Source of the DNA: Sphingomonas sp. BAUL-RG-20F-R05-02
GTDB taxonomy: Bacteria; Pseudomonadota; Alphaproteobacteria; Sphingomonadales; Sphingomonadaceae
Reading direction: 5' to 3'
Assembly: GCF_022662305.1 (NCBI RefSeq)
Contig: NZ_JAKNQH010000001.1
Coordinates: forward strand, 186,001-250,000
DNA length: 64,000 nucleotides
The notes below the pieces were generated by a model. The model had not been told where the DNA came from, ran no database searches, and was given only the letters and a program-made list of their open reading frames with translations. Position 1 is the stretch's first letter; each line of letters begins with the position of its first letter. This document shows positions 8,301-15,659 of this stretch, piece after piece. The translations under genes were made by a program, and so were the position numbers.

Positions 8301-9369
8301 GCTTCACTTCGGCGAGGTAGGCGCGGAACGGCGTGGACCCGAGCGGGTGGCTGCGGATCGCCATGGTGTTGAGGAAATAGCCCATCAACGGCTGCAATTC
8401 GGGCCGCCGCCGCGTATCGGTCACGCCGCCGACGATGATATCCTCGTCGCCCGTATAGCGGAACAGCATCGCCTTGTAGCCGGCGAGCAGCACTGAATAG
8501 AGCGTCGCGTTCTCGGCTCTCGCGATCTCCTTAAGCCGGTCGACCAGCCACGTGTCCAGTTCGAACACCTCCATCGAACCGGCGTGTGTCGGCAGCGCCG
8601 CGCGGGGACGATCGCCGACGACTTCGAGGCGCGGGATCGGTGCGGCAAGTTGCGTGCGCCAGAAATCAAGCTGGCGTTTGTAGTCCTCGCCCTGCTCGCG
8701 ATCCGCCTGCCACACCGCATAGTCGGCATACTGCAACGTCGGTTCTGCTAGCGGTGAGGGGAGGCCAGCCTCATATGCGTCGACCAGCGCGGCGAGTTCG
8801 GGCACCAGGGTCTTGTAGATCGATACGCCATCGAAGATGACGTGGTGCAGCGTCAGGTACAGCCGGTGTTCGGCCTCGCTCAGCTTCACCACGCGGGCGC
8901 GGAACAAAGGCGCCCGGTCGGGCGCGATTGGCGCGCGCGCGTCTTCCGTCGCAAGGCGTACGGCCTCCCCTTCGCGTTCAGCTTCGGGGAAATGGCTGAT
9001 GTCGAGGATGGCGAGGCTGATATGCTCCGATGGAGCCACCTGCATCACGTAATCCCCGTCGATCTCGACGATCGCCGAGCGCCAGATCGCATGGCGCCGG
9101 ACCACCTCGGTCAGCGCGCGTTCCATCGCGGTGTGATCGTACCGCCCAAACCGATGAATCGTGATCGACTCGTTGTAGAGCGGCATCTCCGGCGCCATCT
9201 GCGCGTGAAGCCACAGCTGGTTCTGCTCGGCGGTGAGCGGAATGGTACGGGCCGGATCACGCGGGCGGATCGGCATGGGCGCGTGCGACTGCGCGGCGCG
9301 TCCCGCCAGCATCTGCGCGAGCAGGTCGCGGCGCGCCTGGGCGGCATCGAGTTTGACGAGCATGTTCAT
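5383..9369 (-). CDS. Non-ribosomal peptide synthetase, C-A-T-TE module
   Basis: 1328 aa. Condensation domain (about 40-480) has the intact HHVIFDG motif (H175, H176, D180) and an NTMAIRS-type latch. The adenylation domain (about 530-970) carries YVLYTSGSTGKPKG, YGPTET and NGKVDR. The specificity positions read by eye give D-I-L-Q-L-G-M-I-W-K, one change from the glycine code I remember. The carrier domain has DLGGHSLL (S1022). The thioesterase (about 1080-1310) has GGWCTSG where GGWSxGG is usual, so Cys1149 replaces the nucleophilic Ser. His1295 (GGHRTML) is present, but the usual LLD aspartate reads LAH. The start ATG overlaps the P450 stop (ATGA); a longer upstream frame is the P450 shadow. 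It should accept an aminoacyl group from the A-T partner, add glycine and release the product. Confidence 0.95.
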   Translation of the reverse strand: MNMLVKLDAAQARRDLLAQMLAGRAAQSHAPMPIRPRDPARTIPLTAEQNQLWLHAQMAPEMPLYNESITIHRFGRYDHTAMERALTEVVRRHAIWRSAIVEIDGDYVMQVAPSEHISLAILDISHFPEAEREGEAVRLATEDARAPIAPDRAPLFRARVVKLSEAEHRLYLTLHHVIFDGVSIYKTLVPELAALVDAYEAGLPSPLAEPTLQYADYAVWQADREQGEDYKRQLDFWRTQLAAPIPRLEVVGDRPRAALPTHAGSMEVFELDTWLVDRLKEIARAENATLYSVLLAGYKAMLFRYTGDEDIIVGGVTDTRRRPELQPLMGYFLNTMAIRSHPLGSTPFRAYLAEVKRSVIGALGASDIPFDKLVRALDIKRGTGTHPLFNTLFSIEPPVDPFPTGWDLTQMDVTVGAAKYDLYLELDERPEGGMAGRFLYSSELFEPATIRRMADHWIRLLEGVAADPETPLARLPMLAADEQDRLAADWNQTTRDLPYASVVDWVAARAAAEPETVVIEQSGEGWTYAELAARSDAIAAELISRGVKPGALVGLSLERTPYMIAAMLGVLKAGAAYLPLDPGFPQARLAMIVESAEPVLILVEPSTEHALPQGTMPLVRLDRHWPHRAYTAPAIDAEAPAYVLYTSGSTGKPKGVEIPHAALVNFLVGMEDSLGLPSRQSILAITTLSFDIAELEIWLPLVTGGKVHLATRETASDMIALAEDVARLNPDILQATPATWRGLIEAGWRGSPTLTALCGGEKLPRALADQLLPRVGALWNMYGPTETTIWSTVAEVARAGPITIGRPIANTTIRILDQNGNDRPLGAVGELCVGGRGVAIGYRGRPDLTASKFIDHDGERLYKTGDLARWRPDGALECLGRTDNEEKIRGFRIAIEEVEGALAALPGVAAAVVKAWPDPSGERALCGYLVGTGEVADWREQLSATLPDYMIPTRFMVLPELPQTPNGKVDRHALPEPGKASVTDHAPLETPAQEKLAAIWSDVLKAEVTSRNADFFDLGGHSLLIARLIRRIEKDYGVKLPMAALFQAPRLADMAEIIASGKGVDNPAVAPIQPNGTQPPILWLDGGSTFRLLAERLGPDQPFYGVSTAAVIEAAGGTPEKDFRKTADLIIAALRQIQPSGPYRIGGWCTSGILAYAVATQLEAAGDEVRLLMLAHPFHPVRARQLGATRFFLSKFKYHLDKTFAQPKGERWHYFVDRLRGLSDAAALAGGREAVLQPKIQSALDHSASHYTPPAYNGDVILFQPDDHPGVLDFVEDWRAQVRGQFDAHIVPGGHRTMLEGTNVDVFADLLRARLARANAEAARQRSA

Positions 9370-10586
9370 CCGAATGTCACTCCCAGTGACTTTAGGCCGC
9401 GCAGGCCAAGGTTCTCGCGCCAGGCGAGCTTTTGCTCGGGCAACGACAGGTTGGTCAGGCGGTCGAGCAGCAGGCGAAATGCAATCCGCCCCTCCATTCG
9501 CGCGAGCGGCGCGCCGAAGCAGAAGTGCGCCGCCCAACCGAACGCCATGTGGCGATTGTCCTTACGCTCGAAATCCAGCGCGTCGGGATCGGCGAAGCGT
9601 TCGGGATCGCGGTTGGCGGCGGCCATCACCGCCATCACCGGCTGGCCCTTGCGAAGGAGCTTGCCACCCATCAGCGTGTCCTCGGTAACGATGCGTGAGG
9701 TGTGCTGCGACGGGCTTTCATAGCGCAGCAGTTCCTCGACCGCGCTGTCCATGATCTCGGGCCGGTCGCGCAGTTCGGCAAGCTTCCCTGGCTGGCGCAA
9801 CAGCGTCAGCAGCCCGCAGCCGATCAGGTTGGTGGTGGTTTCCTGCCCCCCCACCATCGTGACGATGGCGTTGGCGATCACCTCTTCCTCGGTCAGCTTC
9901 TGACCGTCGATCTCTGCCTCGACCAGCGATTTGACGAGACCGTCGTTGAGGCTGCCCGAATGGATCGCGTGCTGGAAATAGGCGATCATGTCAGCGGTGC
10001 TTTTCAGCACCTGCGCGATGCCGTCGGGATTGTGCGAGAAATTGCCGAGCATCTGCGCGTAGTCTGCCGACCAGCGTTTCAGTTGAAGGTGATCCTCCTC
10101 CGGCACGCCCATCAGATGCGCGAAAACGATTGAGGGAAACGGCTCGGCGAAATCGGCCATCACGTCCATCTCGCCCTTCGCCAGCGCGGCGTCGATCAGG
10201 CGGTTTGCGACCGACAGCACGCGTTCCTCCAGCGCTTCCACCCGGCGCGGCGTGAACGCGGTCGAGCACAATTTGCGCAGGATGGTGTGGTTGGGCGGAT
10301 CGAGGAACAGCATCTGCTTGACCATCACCGCCGCGATCGGCTCGATCGAGCCGAGCCCAAGCGCGCGCATCATGTCGGGCGAGGGCATGCGATCCGCCGA
10401 AAACGTATGCAGCACCGCGTGCACGTCGCTGTAGCGCGTCACCACCCAGCTATGCAGATACGGATCCCAATAGACCGGGTCCTCGGTCCGCAACCGCGCG
10501 TACAGCGGATAGGGATCGGCCAGCACGGCCGGATCGAGCAGCCGGAACAGGCTGAGCGACGGATCGGAGACGGGGCGCGTCGCCAT
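9366..10586 (-). CDS. Cytochrome P450 (NRPS tailoring)
   Basis: 406 aa, soluble bacterial P450 length. The haem-thiolate loop is AFGWAAHFCFGAPLAR (Cys356; an Ala replaces the usual Gly two residues before His). The I-helix reads MVGGQETTTN with the acid-Thr pair for oxygen activation, and the K-helix ExxR is in EELLRYESP. It overlaps the A-T gene stop by one base (TGATG) and the NRPS start by four, so all three are translated together. A stand-alone A-T didomain beside a P450 is the known arrangement (NovH/NovI, NikP1/NikQ) for oxidising an amino acid while tethered to its carrier. By analogy this enzyme may hydroxylate the Leu-like residue loaded by the neighbour. Oxidation of the finished product is the alternative. 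No dedicated ferredoxin is nearby. Confidence 0.94.
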   Translation of the reverse strand: MATRPVSDPSLSLFRLLDPAVLADPYPLYARLRTEDPVYWDPYLHSWVVTRYSDVHAVLHTFSADRMPSPDMMRALGLGSIEPIAAVMVKQMLFLDPPNHTILRKLCSTAFTPRRVEALEERVLSVANRLIDAALAKGEMDVMADFAEPFPSIVFAHLMGVPEEDHLQLKRWSADYAQMLGNFSHNPDGIAQVLKSTADMIAYFQHAIHSGSLNDGLVKSLVEAEIDGQKLTEEEVIANAIVTMVGGQETTTNLIGCGLLTLLRQPGKLAELRDRPEIMDSAVEELLRYESPSQHTSRIVTEDTLMGGKLLRKGQPVMAVMAAANRDPERFADPDALDFERKDNRHMAFGWAAHFCFGAPLARMEGRIAFRLLLDRLTNLSLPEQKLAWRENLGLRGLKSLGVTFG

Positions 10587-12319
10587 CAGGCCGACAGCCT
10601 CTGGATTTCGTCGTCGCTCATCGCTTCGATCTTGGCGAAGATCAGCGTCTCGACCACGTGCGACAGCTTGGCGACGGTCGCGGCCTCGAAGAGGTGGAAC
10701 AGCGACAGATCGATGCCGAACGCGTCGCGCGCGCGGATGATGACCTGCGTGCCGAGCAACGAATGGCCGCCGAGCAGGAAGAAATCGTCGTCCACGCCGA
10801 AGTCGCGGTGGCCGAGCACGATGCTGACGATCTCGAACAGGCGCAGTTCGGTCGGCGTCTCGGGAGCGCGGCCACCTGCGCTTTCCGCCAGACCGACGGT
10901 GCTGGGATCGGGCAGGGCGCGTACGTCGATCTTGCCGTTTGGCGTGAGCGGCATCGCGTCGAGCCGGGCGAAGTGTGCGGGCACCATGTAATCCGGCAAG
11001 GTTTCGCCCAGTGCGGCGCGCAGGGCGCCGCCCGTGGTGTCACCATCAAGCGTGACGTAGGCGACCAGTTCGCCCTCGCGCACCACCACGTGAGCGGCGG
11101 CGACCTCGGGCAAGCGATGCAGCGCGGCGGCGACTTCGGCGGGTTCGATGCGGTGACCGCGCACCTTCACCTGACCGTCGACCCGGCCGAGGAAGGCATA
11201 TTCGCCGTTCTCAAGCTGAAGCGCGAGATCGCCGGTGCGGTAGAGCCGACCATAATGCGAATGTTCGACGAAGCGTGCCTCGGTCATCGCCACGTCGCCG
11301 CGATAACCGCGCGCGACCTGCGCGCCGCCGATGCAGACTTCGCCCGGTGAACCCGGCATCACATCCTCACCGCCTGGATCGAGCAGGTGGATGGTGGTGC
11401 CGGCGATCGCCTTGCCGATCGACGGCAGGCCTTCGCCGTCTGGCAAGACCACGCCCGAAGTGGCCACGACGGTGCACTCGGTCGGACCATAGTTGTTGAC
11501 GAACGTGAACGGCTGGCCCGGCTTCGGCCGCACCGTCAGCTTGTCCGCGCCGGTCAGCAGCATGCGCAAGCGCGTGTCGGCGGGCCAATCCATGCCGACC
11601 AGCGGCTCGGCAAGCGCGGTCGGCGCGAACGCGACCTCAACCCGCTCGCGCACCAGCCAATCGCGCAGAGCATGGGGATCGAGCCGCACCGCATCGTCCG
11701 CAAGACAGAGCGTGCCGCCCGCCGCCAGCGTCGGCCACACCTCCCAGGCCGCTGCATCGAAGCCGAGGCCGGCGAGGTGCGCAGTGCGCGTCCCCGCGCG
11801 GACCGCGAAGGCATCGTGGTGCCAGTCGACCAGGGCGGCAAGGTTGTCGTGTCCGACCTCGACCGCTTTCGGTTCGCCGGTCGAGCCGGAGGTGAAGATC
11901 ACATAGGCGAGGTCGCCCGCCGGCAGCGGCGAGAAGTCGGCCGCCGCATCCGGCGCGATCGTACCGATTGCCGAGCCGATCACCGCCGCGCAGCCGGCAC
12001 GCTCGACGAAGCTGGTAAGCCGTGCCTCGGGCCACGCTGGATCGAGCGGGAGATACGCCGCCCCGGCATACCATGCCGCCAGCAGCGCGATGATCTGATC
12101 CGCCGATCGCGGCAGGCACACCGCGACCGTATCGCCCGCAACCACGCCGTGCGCCGCAAGCGCGCCGGCCAGTCCGGTCGCGCGCGCATCGAGTTCGGCG
12201 TAGCTGAGCGCGCCAGCCATCGATTCAATTGCGATTGCCGCACCGATGTCGCGTGCGAAGTCGTGGACTCGCAGACCGATAGGGTGGGACATGATCGTGG
12301 TCGCTGGCAGGTCGCGCAT
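10586..12319 (-). CDS. Non-ribosomal peptide synthetase, A-T didomain
   Basis: 577 aa: an adenylation domain (about 15-480) with VIFTSGSTGEPKA, NNYGPTECT, YRTGDLA and NGKID, then a carrier domain with FLLGGHSLL (S520). It activates one amino acid as an AMP ester and loads it on its own carrier. The specificity residues read by eye are D-A-W-A-L-G-N-V-V-K, one change (F to A) from a classical leucine code, so Leu or a similar aliphatic residue is predicted. Start chosen at the ATG preceded by GGGGAGA (12323-12330 on the minus strand); the in-frame ATGs further out lack such a site. It is the first gene of a four-gene operon with P450, C-A-T-TE and phosphopantetheinyl transferase. There is no condensation domain, so it is the initiating unit. 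Confidence 0.93.
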   Translation of the reverse strand: MRDLPATTIMSHPIGLRVHDFARDIGAAIAIESMAGALSYAELDARATGLAGALAAHGVVAGDTVAVCLPRSADQIIALLAAWYAGAAYLPLDPAWPEARLTSFVERAGCAAVIGSAIGTIAPDAAADFSPLPAGDLAYVIFTSGSTGEPKAVEVGHDNLAALVDWHHDAFAVRAGTRTAHLAGLGFDAAAWEVWPTLAAGGTLCLADDAVRLDPHALRDWLVRERVEVAFAPTALAEPLVGMDWPADTRLRMLLTGADKLTVRPKPGQPFTFVNNYGPTECTVVATSGVVLPDGEGLPSIGKAIAGTTIHLLDPGGEDVMPGSPGEVCIGGAQVARGYRGDVAMTEARFVEHSHYGRLYRTGDLALQLENGEYAFLGRVDGQVKVRGHRIEPAEVAAALHRLPEVAAAHVVVREGELVAYVTLDGDTTGGALRAALGETLPDYMVPAHFARLDAMPLTPNGKIDVRALPDPSTVGLAESAGGRAPETPTELRLFEIVSIVLGHRDFGVDDDFFLLGGHSLLGTQVIIRARDAFGIDLSLFHLFEAATVAKLSHVVETLIFAKIEAMSDDEIQRLSA

Positions 12320-12548
12320 CGGTATCTCCCCAAGTTGCGCGCACCAAACCAAAAAAAGGTGAGTTAACGGTTAAGGTCTCATCAGGCAGAGCGCTGAACA
12401 TCCGCAGGATCGCGCACGAAACAGAGGTTTTCCGTGCGCCTGCGCCAGATTGGTCGAAATTGCTGGACCGCTGGGCTCGCGACGATACACGACCCGTTCA
12501 TCGCGGATGCGCCAGGCGCGAGCGCTTTGACATACAGGTGGAACAGGA
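12320..12548. promoter_or_regulatory. Divergent intergenic region between the NRPS operon and the DUF2141/hpnN operon
   Basis: This 229-bp space separates two divergently oriented operons and must hold both promoters. The only clear element is the GGGGAGA ribosome-binding site (12323-12330) of the A-T gene. An A-rich run and TTAACGGTTAA lie at 12350-12374. No convincing -35/-10 pair or riboswitch was found by eye. Confidence 0.3.
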
Positions 12549-13043
12549 TTGAACGTGACCCCGGTTTTGGCAAGCGCGCCGCTGCGTATCGCGGCGGTGA
12601 TGATGATGGCGGCACTGGCAAGCGCCCCGGTCTTGGCGCGTGGTGGCGCGACCGCGACCACAACGGGCACGCTCCGCGTCGAGGTCGGCAACGTCCGCAC
12701 CGCGCAAGGTCGCGTGCACATCTACGTCTGCACCGAGGCGCAGTTCCTGAAGACCTGCCCGCTTAAAGCCGAAGCGCCGGCCCGGCCCGGCATGACGGTG
12801 GTGACGGTCAACGGCCTGCCCGCTGGTCGCTATGCGGTTCAGGCATTCCTCGACGAGAACGGCAACGGCAAGCTCGACCGTGCGCTGTTCGGCGTGCCCA
12901 AGGAAGGCGTCGGTTTTTCCAACGATGCGCGGATCAAGCTTGCTCCACCGAAATGGAGCGACGCGGTGTTCGATGCGACCGGCGCTGACCAGACTATCAA
13001 GTTCAATCTGCGGTACTTCATCGGCGGCGACGCACGGCGTTGA
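12549..13043 (+). CDS. DUF2141 family exported protein
   Basis: 164 aa with an N-terminal signal peptide (hydrophobic MMMAALASAPVLA, cleavage near ARG) and a single beta-sandwich-like domain of the DUF2141 type: LRVEVGNVRTAQGRVHIYVC near the start, then LPAGRYAVQAFLDENGNGKLD and FGVPKEGVGFSND. The DENGNGKLD segment resembles a calcium-binding loop. Probably periplasmic or outer-surface; molecular function unknown. Start may be TTG 12549 or GTG 12555, the latter with AGG about 7 nt upstream. The stop overlaps the TTG start of hpnN (TTGA), so it is co-translated with the hopanoid transporter and may act with it in the cell envelope. Confidence 0.8.
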   Translation: MNVTPVLASAPLRIAAVMMMAALASAPVLARGGATATTTGTLRVEVGNVRTAQGRVHIYVCTEAQFLKTCPLKAEAPARPGMTVVTVNGLPAGRYAVQAFLDENGNGKLDRALFGVPKEGVGFSNDARIKLAPPKWSDAVFDATGADQTIKFNLRYFIGGDARR

Positions 13044-15631
13044 TCGCGGCGTTCATCCTGCGGCTGGTTTCGGTCAGCGTGCGGCGGCCGATCGTCGCCG
13101 CTTTGGCATGTCTGGTGCTGACCGCCGTTGCGCTTGCCTATGCGGCGGGCGGGTTCTCAATGACGACCGACACGGCGGCGTTGATCTCGCCCAAGGTGCA
13201 ATGGCGGCAGAACGAAAAGGCGGTCGACGCCGCCTTCCCGAACCTGACCGACGTGCTGCTGGTGATCGTCGACGGCAAGACCCCCGAACTTGCCGAAGCG
13301 GGCGCGGCGAAGCTGTCGGATGCGCTGGCGGCGGACAACACCCATTTCCGCCGTGTACAGCGCCCGGACGGCGGCCCCTATTTCGCCAAGGAAGGGCTGA
13401 TGTTCGGCTCGGTCGCCGAGGTGAAGGGCACGACCGACTCACTCATCAAGGCGCAACCGCTGCTCGGCCCGCTCGCGCGCGATCCCTCACTGCGCGGCAT
13501 CGCGGGTGCGTTCTCGACAGCACTGCTAGGCGTGGAGCAGGGTAGCGCCAAGCTTGCGGACTTCGACACGCCGATGCGGACGCTGGCCGACGCCTTGGAC
13601 AAAACGCTCGCCGGCAAACCCGCGTATTTCTCCTGGCAGGACATGATGGGCGGCACGGCGGCCCCGCGTCGTCGCCTGATCCTCGCACAACCGAAGCTCG
13701 ATTACGGCGCGCTTCAGCCGGGCGAGGATGCGGTCGCCGCGATTGAGCAGCAGGCGGCAAAGCTCGGCCTCGACGCCGCGCACGGTGTTTCGGTGCGCAC
13801 CACCGGCGAGGTGCCGCTCGCGGACGAGGAGTTCGCCACGCTGGAGGAGAATATCGGCTTCGTCGGCCTCGTCATGGCCGTCGCGATGCTGCTGACGCTG
13901 TGGCTGGCGACGCGATCGGTGAAGATCGTCGCGGCGATCGTGGTGACGATCATCGCCGGGCTGGTCATCACCACCGCCGCCGCTTTGCTCGCGGTCGGCA
14001 CGCTGAACCTGATCTCGGTCGCGTTCATCCCGCTGTTCGTCGGGCTGGGGGTGGATTTCGGCATCCAGATCAGCGTGCGCTTCAATGCCGAACGGCTCGA
14101 CGGGCATGACACGCCCGAGGCGCTGCGCCGCGCCGCCACCGCGCTCGCCGCGCCGCTCGCACTGGCGGCGGGGGCGGTGTTCCTCGGTTTTGGGGCGTTC
14201 CTGCCGACCGATTACATCGGCATTTCCGAACTCGGTATCATTGCCGGGATCGGCATGATCATCGCGCTGGTGCTGGCGATTACCCTGCTGCCGGCGTTGC
14301 TCACGTTGATGAAGCCCGGTGCACCGCGCCGCGAGGTCGGTTTCCGCGAGGCAGCACCGCTGGACCGCTGGCTCCACACGCATCGCAGGGCGGTGTTGTG
14401 GGCGTTTGCAGTGTCGATGCTGGTCAGCATCGCGCTGCTGCCGTTCGTCCGGTTCGACTTCAACCCGCTCCACCTGCGCGACCCCAACGGCCCCGCGATG
14501 CGCGCGCTCGCGGATCTGATGCACGATCCGCTGCGTACGCCCAACACGATCAACCTGCTCGCGGCCAACGCCGATGCGGCGAAGGTGATGACGGCGAAGC
14601 TATCCAGGCTGCCGGAGGTGGCGGAGGCCGTGACGATCGACGGCTTCGTGCCGGACGATCAGCCGCAGAAGCTCGCCGCAATTCAGGATACGTCGCTGTT
14701 GCTCGATCCGACGATCAACCCGTTTGATATGGCGCCGGCGCCGTCCGATACGGAGAACGTCGCCGCGCTGACCGCGACCGCCGCACAACTCCGCAAGGCT
14801 GCGGGTACGGCAACCGATCGACCGGCGCAGGACGCGCGCCACCTCGCCAATGCCTTCGCGCGGCTCGCAAGTGCCGCTGCGCCGGCCCGCGCGCGTGCGC
14901 GCGAGGTGCTGGTGACGCCGCTCAACGTCATGCTCGATCAGGTGCGTGCGCTGCTTCAGGCGGAACCCGTCACCCGCGCAACGCTGCCGCCGGAGATCGC
15001 CGGCAACTGGATCGCCAAGGATGGCCGTGCGCTGATCCAGGTGTTCCCGCGCGGGGACAGCAACGACAATGCCGTGCTGCGTCGGTTCACCAAGGCGGTG
15101 CGTGCGGTCGCCCCGTCCGCCTCGGGCCTGCCGGTCGCGACGCAAGAGGCGGCGGGCACGGTGGCATGGGCATTCGTGGAGGCGGGAATTCTCGCGCTGG
15201 TGCTGGTCAGCGGTCTGTTGTTCGTCGTACTGCGCGATGTGCGCGAGGTGGCGTTCACGCTGGCGCCGGTGGTGCTGTCCGGCTTTCTCACGCTCGGCAG
15301 TTGCGTGCTGATCGGTCAGCCGATCAACTTCGCCAACATCATCGCCTTTCCTCTGCTGTTCGGCGTCGGCGTCGCGTTTCACATCTATTTCGTGATGGCG
15401 TGGCGGGCAGGCGCGACCGACCTGCTGCAATCGAGCCTGGCGCGGGCGGTGCTGTTCAGCGCGCTCGCCACCGGCAGCGCGTTCGGCAGCCTGTGGCTGT
15501 CGCACCATCCCGGCACCGCAAGCATGGGCAAGATCCTGATGATCTCGCTCGCGTGGACCTTGGTGTGCGCGCTGATCTTCGAGCCGGCCTTGCTGGGACC
15601 GCCCCGCAAGGTGGTGCGGCAGCGGATGTAG
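13040..15631 (+). CDS. hpnN: Hopanoid biosynthesis-associated RND transporter HpnN
   Basis: 863 aa with the MmpL/RND layout: one N-terminal helix, a periplasmic domain (about 35-260), a six-helix bundle (VDFGIQISVRF just before the third helix), a second periplasmic domain (about 470-680) and a C-terminal helix bundle (FANIIAFPLLFGVGVAFHIYF). The family moves hopanoids from the inner to the outer membrane. Initiates at TTG within the stop of the DUF2141 gene. It faces the convergent mlaA/hpnM pair, whose products also handle outer-membrane lipid trafficking, and lies just left of the biosynthetic genes. Family assignment is strong; the exact hopanoid carried is not visible. Confidence 0.92.
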   Translation: MIAAFILRLVSVSVRRPIVAALACLVLTAVALAYAAGGFSMTTDTAALISPKVQWRQNEKAVDAAFPNLTDVLLVIVDGKTPELAEAGAAKLSDALAADNTHFRRVQRPDGGPYFAKEGLMFGSVAEVKGTTDSLIKAQPLLGPLARDPSLRGIAGAFSTALLGVEQGSAKLADFDTPMRTLADALDKTLAGKPAYFSWQDMMGGTAAPRRRLILAQPKLDYGALQPGEDAVAAIEQQAAKLGLDAAHGVSVRTTGEVPLADEEFATLEENIGFVGLVMAVAMLLTLWLATRSVKIVAAIVVTIIAGLVITTAAALLAVGTLNLISVAFIPLFVGLGVDFGIQISVRFNAERLDGHDTPEALRRAATALAAPLALAAGAVFLGFGAFLPTDYIGISELGIIAGIGMIIALVLAITLLPALLTLMKPGAPRREVGFREAAPLDRWLHTHRRAVLWAFAVSMLVSIALLPFVRFDFNPLHLRDPNGPAMRALADLMHDPLRTPNTINLLAANADAAKVMTAKLSRLPEVAEAVTIDGFVPDDQPQKLAAIQDTSLLLDPTINPFDMAPAPSDTENVAALTATAAQLRKAAGTATDRPAQDARHLANAFARLASAAAPARARAREVLVTPLNVMLDQVRALLQAEPVTRATLPPEIAGNWIAKDGRALIQVFPRGDSNDNAVLRRFTKAVRAVAPSASGLPVATQEAAGTVAWAFVEAGILALVLVSGLLFVVLRDVREVAFTLAPVVLSGFLTLGSCVLIGQPINFANIIAFPLLFGVGVAFHIYFVMAWRAGATDLLQSSLARAVLFSALATGSAFGSLWLSHHPGTASMGKILMISLAWTLVCALIFEPALLGPPRKVVRQRM

Positions 15632-15659
15632 CACGCCACCCATGCCGGTCGGCGCGCCG

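Noticed and set aside
7246..8496. Long plus-strand open frame inside the NRPS C-A-T-TE gene
   Set aside because: Antisense shadow: low-complexity Arg-rich product, no RBS, and the minus-strand NRPS motifs are intact throughout.
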